The notes beneath the pieces were generated by a model that made no database searches, had not been told where the DNA came from, and saw nothing but the letters and a program-made list of their open reading frames with translations. From the NCBI GenBank assembly GCA_023664625.1, contig JAMPFD010000019.1:1-38001 (forward strand): a stretch of 38,001 bases of DNA, written 5' to 3'. A program made the translations under genes and the position numbers. The DNA comes from Bacillota bacterium (GTDB lineage: Bacteria; Bacteroidota; Bacteroidia; Bacteroidales; Bacteroidaceae). This document shows positions 16,431 through 24,615 of the stretch, piece by piece; position 1 is the first letter of the stretch; every line of letters starts with the position of its first letter.

Positions 16431-16511
16431 AAAAGGTTACCTTTTACATGACAGAACGTTACCTTTCACACTGCAAAAGGTCACCTTTCACAATACGAAA
16501 CGTCACCTTTT
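16431..16511. repeat. 22-base palindromic repeat array, locus B
   Basis: Four units with GTTACC or GTCACC cores starting at 16436, 16458, 16480 and 16502: exactly 22 bases each. The best copy is AAAAGGTTACCTTTT. The spacer between cores is variable (ACATGACAG, CACACTGC, CACAATACG), so the step length is conserved better than the sequence. Confidence 0.85.
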
Positions 16512-16604
16512 GTTTCCCGGCACGTGCACAGCCGCTTTCCGAAGCCTGAAAAGAGGCCGTTTCAATGAAAAACTTTTTATTTTCCCGGCAAAAGCAGCCT
16601 GCCG

Positions 16605-16636
16605 CTTGCACAGTAAAGAAAATTATATTACTTTTG
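16605..16636 (+). promoter_or_regulatory. promoter of the second cytidylyltransferase gene
   Basis: CTTG (16605-16608), 20 bases, then TACTTTTG (16629-16636), a perfect TAnnTTTG. The start codon is 67 bases further on. This is probably the main promoter of the long glycan operon. Confidence 0.6.
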
Positions 16637-16702
16637 CAGTACGCATGGCTGCAACGGTCACGGAAGACAGGCCGAAGCGTACATATTCCATAACAAAAAG
16701 CA

Positions 16703-17425
16703 ATGAACACAGCAATCATCATAGCAGGAGGCTCCGGCAACAGGATGGGACAGGACATTCCCAAACAGTTCATCAATGTCTATGACAAGCCCGTACTCAT
16801 CTATACTCTCGAGGGCTTTCAGCGGCATCCCGGCATCGATGCGATAGGCGTGGTGTGCATAAGCGGCTGGGAGAAAGTCGTGGAAGCGTATGCCAATCAG
16901 TTCAACATCACGAAGCTACGCTGGATAGCCCCCGGAGGGAACAGCGCGCAGGAAAGCATCCGCAACGGCGTGGCAAACCTTGACGGGCAATGCTCGCCTG
17001 AGGACATAGTCGTCATCCACGACGGCATACGCCCGCTAATCGACGATACGGTCCTCACTGATGTAATCGAGAAAGCAGGGAAATACGGCAATGCCGTGAC
17101 CTCCATGCCCTACAACGAGCAGATTTTCGTCGTCGACAGTGAGGACGAGAGCACCACGACGAAGTTCATTCCACGGGAGACCCTGAGGCGTGTCTCCACT
17201 CCGCAGGCTTACCGCTACAGCCTTCTCAAAGAGAAATACCGGGAGGCTTTTGCAAAGGGCATCGGCATCCACGGCTCCCATTACACCAACACCATGATGA
17301 CAGAGTTAGGCGTAAGGCTCCACTTTGCCAAAGGATCGGACAAGAACATAAAGCTCACGACAAAGGATGACCTTGAACTTTTCAAGGGCTATCTGACAAA
17401 AGGAAAGGACAACTGGCTGAAATGA
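16703..17425 (+). CDS. IspD/TarI-like cytidylyltransferase (copy 2)
   Basis: A 240-residue enzyme of the same family as copy 1. It keeps the CTP-binding loop IIAGGSGNRMGQDIPKQF (Lys21), QESIRNGV, VIHDGIRPLID and the C-terminal NIKLTTKDDLELFK. It differs from copy 1 by STPQAYRY in place of QTPQGF and TNTMMTELG in place of the TDDC segment. These changes argue against a housekeeping IspD and for CDP-alditol synthesis (for example CDP-ribitol). The stop codon overlaps the start of the next gene by 4 bases (ATGA), and two genes later comes a LicD transferase. Most likely it makes the CDP-activated donor for that LicD enzyme; the alcohol is unknown. It has its own promoter upstream. Confidence 0.87.
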   Translation: MNTAIIIAGGSGNRMGQDIPKQFINVYDKPVLIYTLEGFQRHPGIDAIGVVCISGWEKVVEAYANQFNITKLRWIAPGGNSAQESIRNGVANLDGQCSPEDIVVIHDGIRPLIDDTVLTDVIEKAGKYGNAVTSMPYNEQIFVVDSEDESTTTKFIPRETLRRVSTPQAYRYSLLKEKYREAFAKGIGIHGSHYTNTMMTELGVRLHFAKGSDKNIKLTTKDDLELFKGYLTKGKDNWLK

Positions 17426-18450
17426 TGAACAAGAAGCATCCGCAATATCTGGAGGACATCCGCAATGTCCTCGGCGTAAAAGGCATCGGGACGCTGCGCG
17501 GAAAAAGCGTGCTCGTCACGGGAGCGACGGGACTTATCGGGGTACATCTCATCGATGTGCTCATGATGCTCGGCGACGTGAAGGTCTGTGCCGTCGGAAG
17601 AGACAGGGGAAGGGCTGCAGAAAGACTCGGGGACCATTTCTCCTCACCGCTGTTTTCATTCCTTGAACAGGACGTTACGCAACCGTTCCCTGAAAATATC
17701 TGCGCAGACTTCATCATCCCCTGCGCCAGCAACACCCATCCCCTCGCATATTCCCGTTATCCGGCGGAGACGATGCTCGTGAACCTGAAAGGGGCGGAGC
17801 ATGCCCTTGAACTTGCCCTGAGATGCGGAGCCACGGTGCTCTATCCCAGCACAGTGGAGGTTTACGGCAACGCACGGGAGGGGGACACGTTCACGGAGGA
17901 CTACACCGGCATGCTGAACCTGGCCACAAGCCGTGCCTGCTATTCCGAGTCAAAGCGTTCCTGCGAAGCTCTGTGCCAGTCGTATGCCGCCGAATATGGC
18001 GTCAGTGTCAGGATCGCACGCCTCAGCCGCGTCTTCGGACCGACAATGCTCATGTCGGACAGCAAGGCTTCCTCGCAGTTTATAAGGAAGGCTCTCGACG
18101 GAGAGGACATAGTGCTGAAATCCGAAGGCAACCAGTTCTTCTCCTACACCTATGTCGCCGATGCCGTTGCGGCGATGCTCCACATCATGCTTAACGGCGA
18201 GGACGGTACGGCATACAATATCGCCAACGACAGCTGCAACGTCCATCTGCGGGACTTTGCAGGACTGTGCGCGGAGCTTTGCGGCAGGGATGTGGTCTTT
18301 GATCTTCCTTCCGAGAGCGAGCGCAAAGGGTTCTCCGTGGCAACGACTGCCATACTTGACACGTCAAGGCTCCGTGACTCGGGCTTCTCTCCCATATATG
18401 ACATGAAGGATGCCGTGGCACGTACGATACATATTTTGAAGAATGACTGA
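17422..18450 (+). CDS. NAD-dependent epimerase/dehydratase (extended SDR)
   Basis: A 342-residue extended short-chain dehydrogenase. It has the dinucleotide-binding motif VLVTGATGLIGVHLID (Gly34-Gly40), Ser143 in YPSTVEVYG and the catalytic Tyr174-x3-Lys178 in CYSESKR, followed by RVFGPTM. UDP-glucuronate decarboxylases and NDP-sugar epimerases have a similar layout, but the exact reaction is not readable. It overlaps the cytidylyltransferase before it by 4 bases and the LicD gene after it by 8 bases, so the three are translationally coupled. In ribitol-phosphate systems a reductase sits in this position, so it may reduce or reshape the precursor or the CDP-linked product (inference). The second ATG at 17425 is an equally possible start. 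Confidence 0.88.
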   Translation: MMNKKHPQYLEDIRNVLGVKGIGTLRGKSVLVTGATGLIGVHLIDVLMMLGDVKVCAVGRDRGRAAERLGDHFSSPLFSFLEQDVTQPFPENICADFIIPCASNTHPLAYSRYPAETMLVNLKGAEHALELALRCGATVLYPSTVEVYGNAREGDTFTEDYTGMLNLATSRACYSESKRSCEALCQSYAAEYGVSVRIARLSRVFGPTMLMSDSKASSQFIRKALDGEDIVLKSEGNQFFSYTYVADAVAAMLHIMLNGEDGTAYNIANDSCNVHLRDFAGLCAELCGRDVVFDLPSESERKGFSVATTAILDTSRLRDSGFSPIYDMKDAVARTIHILKND

Positions 18451-19249
18451 ACTCAAAGAATACAACCGAAGGCATCTCCCTGCCGTACACAGGAAGGAAC
18501 TCGCCATTCTCTGTGCCATCCACGAGATATGCGTGCGCCACGGCATAGACTATTGGCTGGACGGAGGCACCTGCCTCGGTGCCGTCAGGCATAAGGGATT
18601 CATACCATGGGATGACGACATTGACATAGCGATGAGGACAGGGGACATTCCGCGCTTTGCCGAAGCGGCGCGGAAGGAGTTGCCGGAGGGACTTTTCCTG
18701 CAGACCCGGGAGACAGATCCGGAATGCCGGATGCCGACAATAAAGGTGCGAGACAGGGACTCTTTCGTGGTGGAGTACGGTGACGATTTCAGCCGTCCGT
18801 ACTGCAAGGGACTGTTCGTGGACATCTTCCCCATGCACGCCTACCCTTCCGTCTCACGGAGTTTCTGCAAGAGAGTGTGCCGCGGCTACTGCCGTGCCAA
18901 CGGCATTCTTAGCCAGCAGCATGTCTACTCATGGCGCGCCGCGGCGGAACTGCTGTGGTTCGGTGCCAAGAGGGCATATTATAAAATAATGTGGAAAGCG
19001 GCAGATACTCTGTGCCGGCATGACAAATACTTCGGAAACAGAATCTGTGACAACGGCTACGGCATAATGCACCGCCGTGACTCCATATTTCCAGTGAAGA
19101 CAATCAGCTTCGAGGGAAAGGAGTTCTATGCCCCCGCAGACCCTGACGCTTATCTTAAGGACTTGTACAGGGACTATATGAAACTCCCTCCGGAAGACAA
19201 GAGAAAAGGACACGCCGTGTTCTTCCTTGAGAGCCTTTCGGGGAAATAA
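18443..19249 (+). CDS. licD: LicD-family phosphotransferase
   Basis: A 268-residue LicD-family protein. These enzymes transfer phosphocholine, phosphoribitol or similar groups from a CDP-linked donor to sugars of a surface glycan. The hallmark is fully present: YWLDGGTCLGAVRHKGFIPW followed by DDDID (Asp57-59, Asp61), the metal-binding nucleotidyltransferase-like site. PEGLFLQTRETDPECRMPTI and GLFVDIFPMHAYP follow as usual. It has no signal peptide, so it should act at the inner face of the cytoplasmic membrane on lipid-linked sugar. The eight-base overlap with the SDR gene and the cytidylyltransferase just before it supply a donor pathway. No choline kinase or choline transporter is nearby, favouring an alditol-phosphate over choline. 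Confidence 0.92.
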   Translation: MTELKEYNRRHLPAVHRKELAILCAIHEICVRHGIDYWLDGGTCLGAVRHKGFIPWDDDIDIAMRTGDIPRFAEAARKELPEGLFLQTRETDPECRMPTIKVRDRDSFVVEYGDDFSRPYCKGLFVDIFPMHAYPSVSRSFCKRVCRGYCRANGILSQQHVYSWRAAAELLWFGAKRAYYKIMWKAADTLCRHDKYFGNRICDNGYGIMHRRDSIFPVKTISFEGKEFYAPADPDAYLKDLYRDYMKLPPEDKRKGHAVFFLESLSGK

Positions 19250-19301
19250 GGCAGGAGAACGCCGACAGAAAAAAAATATTTTATAAGAACAGTACAATAA
19301 T

Positions 19302-20366
19302 ATGAAACCTGCACTCGTTGACATATCGGTGCTCATGCTGTTCCATGCACGGGCAGACCACTTCGGGAAAGTATGGGAGGAAGTAAGGAAAGCACGCCCG
19401 AAACGGCTGTTTCTCTATCAGGACGGCCCGCGTCTTACAGACAAGGACGGAATGCCTGTGACCGACATGCGCCTTTCCAAGGACTGGGAGGGAATAGCGA
19501 AATGCCGACGCATGGCCGACGACTCGAATATCGACTGGGAATGTGAGGTGCACCGAAACTATCAGGAACGCAACCTCGGATGCGACCCGAGCGAGTTCCT
19601 TTCGCAACAGTGGGCTTTCTCGCTCACGGACAAATGTGTGGTACTTGAGGACGATGACGTGCCGAGCCTGTCGTTCTTCACGTTCTGCAAGGAGATGCTT
19701 GACAGATATGAGAATGACCCTCGGGTGACAATGATTGCAGGATTCAATACCGACGAGGACTCACGCCGGTTTTTGAAAGCCACGGACGGCACCGTGCCCG
19801 ACTACTTTTTCACAAGGGCTTTCTCTATATGGGGATGGGCTTCGTGGGCGAGAGTCATCAGAAATCTTGACGGAGAATATGGCTTTGTCAAAGACGGAGA
19901 GACGTTCTGCAGACTGAAAGAGAAGGCTGCGGCATATGGCCAGCGCAGTGAGATGATTGACCTCTGCCGACAGCACAGCACGGCAGGCAAGCCTTATTAT
20001 GAGACAATCCTCTGGGCATATATGATTCTTAACGACGGTCTTGCCGTCATGCCTTCCGTAAACCTTATAAACAACATCGGCCTTGACGGAGGCACGCACT
20101 ACTCGACACAGCTCGAACTGCTCCCGAAACGCCTGCGCCGGCAGTTCACCATGGCACGCCATGAACTCCGGTTCCCGCTCTCCCACCCTGCCGGTGTCGA
20201 GGAAGAGCCGGGCTATCAGGAACGATGGTACCTGCGGAACGCATGGAACAACCCGTGGCGCAAGGTGCAATACTCTTTCGAAGAGCTGTGGCTAAACCTG
20301 CGCAAAGGAAACTTCCGCACCATAATTGCCTCTGTCAATAACCGTATAAAGAAGACTTTAAGATAA
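19302..20366 (+). CDS. GT-A-fold glycosyltransferase
   Basis: A 354-residue putative glycosyltransferase. It opens with PALVDISVLMLFHARADHFG, resembling the start of GT2-like enzymes, and has an acidic metal-binding cluster E116-D-D-D119 in VVLEDDDVPSLSFFTFC, then ARVTMIAGFN-like PRVTMIAGFNTDED. Proteins of this kind in Bacteroidetes and proteobacteria are often annotated as hemolysin-like (HlpA) or nucleotide-diphospho-sugar transferases. The C-terminal third is basic and without membrane segments, so the protein is probably peripheral to the membrane. It lies 52 bases after licD and 10 bases before the flippase gene, within the glycan operon. The donor sugar cannot be read from sequence. 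Confidence 0.8.
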   Translation: MKPALVDISVLMLFHARADHFGKVWEEVRKARPKRLFLYQDGPRLTDKDGMPVTDMRLSKDWEGIAKCRRMADDSNIDWECEVHRNYQERNLGCDPSEFLSQQWAFSLTDKCVVLEDDDVPSLSFFTFCKEMLDRYENDPRVTMIAGFNTDEDSRRFLKATDGTVPDYFFTRAFSIWGWASWARVIRNLDGEYGFVKDGETFCRLKEKAAAYGQRSEMIDLCRQHSTAGKPYYETILWAYMILNDGLAVMPSVNLINNIGLDGGTHYSTQLELLPKRLRRQFTMARHELRFPLSHPAGVEEEPGYQERWYLRNAWNNPWRKVQYSFEELWLNLRKGNFRTIIASVNNRIKKTLR

Positions 20367-20376
20367 GAAAAAGCCG

Positions 20377-21819
20377 ATGGCCACCCTTAAAGAAAAGACT
20401 GCCAAGGGCTTCCTCTGGGGAGCAATGAACAACAGTGCGATGCAGATTCTCAACATGATCTTCGGCGTCGTGCTCGGCAGACTCCTGTCCAAGGAGGATT
20501 ACGGACTCATCGGCATGATGGTAATATTCACCTCCATAGCCGCGGCTCTCCAGGACAGCGGATTCGTCACGGCACTGACGAACAGAAAAAACGCCACGCA
20601 CGTGGACTATAACTCCGTCTTCTGGTTCAACATTGGAGTAAGTGCAGGAATCTATTGCCTGTTCTTCCTGGGTGCACCGCTGCTCTCATCTTTCTATGAC
20701 GAGCCGCTGCTGACTCCGCTGTTCAGATACTACAGCCTTTGCTTCCTTGCCGCCTCATTCTCCATCGTCCCGAGGGCAATGCTCTTCAAGCAGCTGAGAC
20801 AGAAAGAACTTGCCGTCATCTCCACCGTCTCACTGCTCGTTTCGGGTATTGTGGGAATATCAATGGCTTTTGCAGGAATGGCTTATTGGGGACTTGCCAC
20901 TCAGAGTCTCGTCTACACACTGACGGTATCCGGCATAAGCTGGATAATCTCCGGATGGCGGCCTTCCCTTGATATTACGGTGAAACCTGTCAGGGAGATG
21001 TTCGGATTCTCAAGCAGAATGCTCCTGACAAATATCTTCCAGCAAGTGAACAATAACATTTTTGCCGTCATTCTCGGAAAGATGTACTCAAAAAGTGAAG
21101 TTGGCATTTATAATCAGGCCAACAAATGGAACACCATGGGGGCTTCCGTAATCACGGGAATGGTACAGGGCGTGGCACAACCTGCCTTCGTTGAGATAGG
21201 TGATGACAAGGAACGACTGTGCCGTGCGTTCTCGAAGATGCTGCGGTTCACGTGCATCGTCTCCTTCCCCGTATGCTTCGGACTTGCTCTCGTGGCACCG
21301 GAATTCATCGTCATCCTTATCACGGAGAAGTGGCTTCCCTCTGCCTTCCTCATGCAGACACTGTGCATCGGAGGCGCATTCCTGCCCGTTTCCGCATTAT
21401 ATTATAATATGGTGATATCCCGGGGTAAATCAAACATCTATATGTGGAACATAACCTGCCAAGGAATCACAATGCTTTCCGCTATCCTTGCCATACATCT
21501 TATGGGCGGGAGCATCACGGATATGGTCGGGACGTATGTCGCTGTAATAATCCTTTGGACAGCAATCTGGCATTATTTCGTATGGCGCGAAATCGGTTTC
21601 AGTGCCCTGCAGGCGGTCAAAGACATACTGCCGTTTATCCTTATCGCGGGAATGACCATGCTGATAACACGCAGCATCACCTGCGGAATAGACAGCATTC
21701 TCCTGCTCCTCACAGCAAGAATAGGCATCGCCGCTGTCATCTACGCCGCCCTGCTATGGATGTTCCGTGCGGAGGAGATGAAGGAATGTCTCTCCTTTCT
21801 GCGCAGGAAAAAGACGTAA
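20377..21819 (+). CDS. Wzx-type polysaccharide flippase
   Basis: A 480-residue membrane protein of the MOP/oligosaccharide flippase family (WzxC-like), which moves lipid-linked sugar units across the cytoplasmic membrane. It starts with TLKEKTAKGFLWGAMNNSAM, has VVLGRLLSKEDYGLIGMMVI, the usual first-helix block of this family, and about 12-14 hydrophobic segments through to the basic tail CLSFLRRKKT. It lies 10 bases after a glycosyltransferase gene. No obvious Wzy polymerase is recognised in the window, unless one of the two paralogous membrane proteins at 25733 or 27254 fills that role. Its presence shows the cluster builds an exported glycan, not just a cytoplasmic metabolite. Confidence 0.93.
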   Translation: MATLKEKTAKGFLWGAMNNSAMQILNMIFGVVLGRLLSKEDYGLIGMMVIFTSIAAALQDSGFVTALTNRKNATHVDYNSVFWFNIGVSAGIYCLFFLGAPLLSSFYDEPLLTPLFRYYSLCFLAASFSIVPRAMLFKQLRQKELAVISTVSLLVSGIVGISMAFAGMAYWGLATQSLVYTLTVSGISWIISGWRPSLDITVKPVREMFGFSSRMLLTNIFQQVNNNIFAVILGKMYSKSEVGIYNQANKWNTMGASVITGMVQGVAQPAFVEIGDDKERLCRAFSKMLRFTCIVSFPVCFGLALVAPEFIVILITEKWLPSAFLMQTLCIGGAFLPVSALYYNMVISRGKSNIYMWNITCQGITMLSAILAIHLMGGSITDMVGTYVAVIILWTAIWHYFVWREIGFSALQAVKDILPFILIAGMTMLITRSITCGIDSILLLLTARIGIAAVIYAALLWMFRAEEMKECLSFLRRKKT

Positions 21820-21918
21820 TGATGCGCAGAGAAATGCTGTAATAACAAGGCAAATGACGGCATCCCCCATGAACAGCCTGTCAAACATGCTCACATCAAA
21901 ACCAGAAAAGCAATAACA

Positions 21919-22986
21919 GTGACCGTATATTTCTACCATACACAGGATCTTAACTATATATACCGGGAATGGAAAGCCGGGAAATTCCCCGGACATCTCC
22001 TGTACGGAGCGACCCATCTGCCGGATGAAGGCATAGAAGTGGTGATGCACCGTCATTCTGCCAATAACGGGAACCGTATCATTTCCGCAATAAAGAACAC
22101 TGTCAAGATTCTCTTCTGCAAGGAAAAGTTCGACGCTGTATATGCCACAAAATATAACGGTATCGAACTGCTCATATTCCTCCGTGCCATCGGTCTTTAC
22201 CGCAAACCGGTCATTCTCTGGCACCATCAGCCGGTAATCGTATCGGAGGGATGGGTGAAAAACCGGCTTTCACGGCTTTTCTATAAAGGCATTGACCACA
22301 TGTTCTTCTTCAGTGACCATATCCTCGAAGCATCTCTGGCTACGGGAAAAGTAAGCAGGGACAAGGTGCAGCAGTGCCCTTGGGGAGCTGACCTTGACTT
22401 TTATGACAGACTGACGGCAGGCAATACCGTCATGAGAAAGGACTTTATCTCCACCGGAAAGGAACGCAGGGACATGCCGACGCTGCTTGCGGCATTCGGG
22501 AAATGCAGAGACCAGCACCTTGATCTCATAACGGCGGCGGACTGCTGCGGCACTAACTATGAGGAAATGCTCAGTGTCACAAGCATTCCGGAGAATGTAT
22601 CGGTGACGATAAACCGCACGATGTGGATTCCCGAACTCGCAGAAAGAATCCTTCCGCATAAATGTATCTGTATCTGTTGCAAGGAGACTAATTACACTGT
22701 CGGACTCACAACCCTTGTCGAAGCCCTTGCTTTCGGGATGCCGGTGATTATCTCCAAGAATCCGAACCAGCCTTTTGACGCTGGGAAAGAAGGATGCGGA
22801 ATAACCGTGGACTACAACGATGCAGAGGGATGGAGTAACGCCATACGGTATATTGCGGACCATCCTGAGGCGGCTTCCGTTATGGGAAAGAGGGCGAGAG
22901 AACTTGCCGGCTCCACATATAACATAGCCAGATGCGCACATGTCGTGGCGGAAACTCTCAGGAAATTTGAACCAAAACGGAACTGA
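21919..22986 (+). CDS. glycosyltransferase family 4-like
   Basis: A 355-residue protein starting at a GTG (21919), since no ATG exists in this frame between the upstream stop at 21820 and the conserved first strand VTVYFYHTQDLN. The C-terminal half shows the GT-B donor-site pattern LTTLVEALAFGMPVIISKN, with the first conserved glutamate replaced by a less typical KETNYTVG segment. The central SDHILEASLATGKVSRDKVQ followed by CPWGADLDFYD matches the hinge region of GT1/GT4 enzymes. It lies 8 bases before the dipeptidase gene. The role is addition of a sugar to the growing lipid-linked unit; specificity is unknown. The GTG start and the longer gap to the flippase (99 bases) suggest modest translation. 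Confidence 0.8.
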   Translation: MTVYFYHTQDLNYIYREWKAGKFPGHLLYGATHLPDEGIEVVMHRHSANNGNRIISAIKNTVKILFCKEKFDAVYATKYNGIELLIFLRAIGLYRKPVILWHHQPVIVSEGWVKNRLSRLFYKGIDHMFFFSDHILEASLATGKVSRDKVQQCPWGADLDFYDRLTAGNTVMRKDFISTGKERRDMPTLLAAFGKCRDQHLDLITAADCCGTNYEEMLSVTSIPENVSVTINRTMWIPELAERILPHKCICICCKETNYTVGLTTLVEALAFGMPVIISKNPNQPFDAGKEGCGITVDYNDAEGWSNAIRYIADHPEAASVMGKRARELAGSTYNIARCAHVVAETLRKFEPKRN

Positions 22987-22994
22987 CAGACGGA

Positions 22995-24476
22995 ATGGCA
23001 TTCGAAAAGCATGAACAAGAACAAAGCATACAAATGGAATCCTACTACGATATATTCAGCACACTGACCACTATTCCCCGCCCGTCACACCACGAGGAGA
23101 AAGTCGCGGACTTCCTTTGTGAGTTCGCCGGCAGGCACGGACTGCAGTGGAGACGGAACAAAGAGAACTGCGTGGTCATCGAAAAGCCTGCCTCTCCCGG
23201 CTATGAAGACCATGAGCCGGTGGTCATACTGAACCACATGGACATGGTTTGCGTGGCGGAAGAAGGCATGAACTTTAACCCTCTGAAAGACGCGATAATA
23301 CCGCAGACCGCGGAAATTGACGGCGAGAGATGGATGTACGCCCAAGGAACATCACTCGGAGCAGACAACGGAATGGGGCTTGCCATGGCACTTGCCATAC
23401 TTGCCGACAACTCTCTGAAGCATCCGGCATTGGAAGTTCTGACGACAACCAACGAGGAGGACGGCAGGAGCGGTGCCGCTTCACTGTCTCCTGACTTCAT
23501 CCGTGGCCGACGGGTGCTGAACCTTGACTCTGAGGCGTATGATGAAATAACCGTCGGAGCGGCAGGAGCCATCATACAAACGGCACACCTGCCGTACAGT
23601 AAAATACAGAAGCCGGACGGCTATGTGACATACTCCGTCACCGTAAAAGGCGGAAGAGGAGGACACAGCGGTGTGGATATCTGCCGCGGAAGGGCAAATG
23701 CCGTCAAGGTCCTCGCCAACCTTCTGCTGGTGGCAATACGCCAGTGTGACATCAAACTGTATCTCGTAAACTTCAACGGCGGCACAGCCGCGGCAGCCAT
23801 TCCCGGCAATGCAGAAGCAAAGATTGTACTGCCAAAAGACAAAGCCTCGGCCTTTGAGACTCTCGCAAGTCAGTGCGAAGATGCCCTGAAACGTCAGTTT
23901 GGTGCAACAGACACCGGTATTTCGGTTACCTGCGGGCAATCAGTATGGCACAGCACCATAGTCAGCGAGGAGGGCACCCATCTTCTTCTCGCCTGCCTCA
24001 ACGGTATTCCTGCAGGAGCCGTCGAGATGCATCCTGAGATAAAGGGCATTCCTCTGACAAGCAATAACATCGGAGTCGTCAGACAATCCGCCACGACTTT
24101 TGACATCACGACCCACACAAGGAGCTTCGACGACGGCAAAATGGAACAGCTTGCAGACCAGATAAGACGCATATTCGTCATCAGCGGCGCATCTGTGGAC
24201 ACCGTCATGAACGCTCCGGCATGGCAGGAAGACAGCAATGGTGAACTTATATCACTGGCATGTGGCACCTTCCGTGACGTCCTCGGCTTTGAACCGAAGA
24301 AAGTTGCCATGCACTTCGTGCTTGAAGCCGGGTACCTTGTACAGAAATTCCCCGGCATACACATTGCAAGCATAGGACCGCGGATTCTCGAGCCGCACAG
24401 CACAAGCGAGCGCATACAACTCTCTACGGCGGACAATATCTGGCATGTCGTTGTGGAGATGCTGGCAAGAATGTAA
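22995..24476 (+). CDS. pepD: aminoacyl-histidine dipeptidase (PepD, M20)
   Basis: A 493-residue cytosolic M20 dipeptidase, which cleaves Xaa-His and other dipeptides. The two-zinc site and catalytic residues are visible in order: LNHMDMVC, SLGADNGMGLAMAL, TTTNEEDGRSGA with the catalytic Glu pair, LNLDSEAYDE, the lid-domain GRGGHSGVDI, and a late histidine in EPHSTSER. Length is normal for PepD (about 485). I keep the first ATG, 8 bases after the preceding stop; ATG 23034 (MESYYDIF) is also possible and nearer the usual N-terminus. A peptide-recycling enzyme inside a polysaccharide operon is out of place. It may merely be a passenger, and has no known link to glycan synthesis. Confidence 0.94.
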   Translation: MAFEKHEQEQSIQMESYYDIFSTLTTIPRPSHHEEKVADFLCEFAGRHGLQWRRNKENCVVIEKPASPGYEDHEPVVILNHMDMVCVAEEGMNFNPLKDAIIPQTAEIDGERWMYAQGTSLGADNGMGLAMALAILADNSLKHPALEVLTTTNEEDGRSGAASLSPDFIRGRRVLNLDSEAYDEITVGAAGAIIQTAHLPYSKIQKPDGYVTYSVTVKGGRGGHSGVDICRGRANAVKVLANLLLVAIRQCDIKLYLVNFNGGTAAAAIPGNAEAKIVLPKDKASAFETLASQCEDALKRQFGATDTGISVTCGQSVWHSTIVSEEGTHLLLACLNGIPAGAVEMHPEIKGIPLTSNNIGVVRQSATTFDITTHTRSFDDGKMEQLADQIRRIFVISGASVDTVMNAPAWQEDSNGELISLACGTFRDVLGFEPKKVAMHFVLEAGYLVQKFPGIHIASIGPRILEPHSTSERIQLSTADNIWHVVVEMLARM

Positions 24477-24560
24477 ACTGTTCCTGCGGTTTTAGGTCAT
24501 GGGGCATGCGTCTTATGTTTAGTTACCTTGCCAAATCCACGGACCGACATCCTGTGATCT

Positions 24561-24615
24561 CCAACATGAAACCAACATTCCACAACCTGAAATCCACAAT
24601 CCCACAACCATGAAA
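24561..24615. repeat. C-rich 11/22-base tandem array over a start codon
   Basis: Five successive 11-base units (for example CCAACATGAAA, CCAACATTCCA, CCACAATCCCA, CAACCATGAAA) cover this stretch, with CCACAACC recurring exactly 22 bases apart (24580 and 24602). The last unit contains the ATG at 24610 of the glycosyltransferase gene. The sequence differs from the AAAGGTNACCTTT arrays but the period is the same. Confidence 0.65.

Larger units (their letters stand above)
16360..16702. other. 343-base gap between the two cytidylyltransferase genes
   Basis: This gap holds the 22-base repeat array (locus B, 16431-16511) and the promoter of the downstream gene (16605-16636). I see no gene in it. 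Confidence 0.6.

Noticed and set aside
16431..16511. CRISPR array
   Set aside because: The repeats are contiguous 22-base units without unique spacers of CRISPR length, and no cas gene is present.
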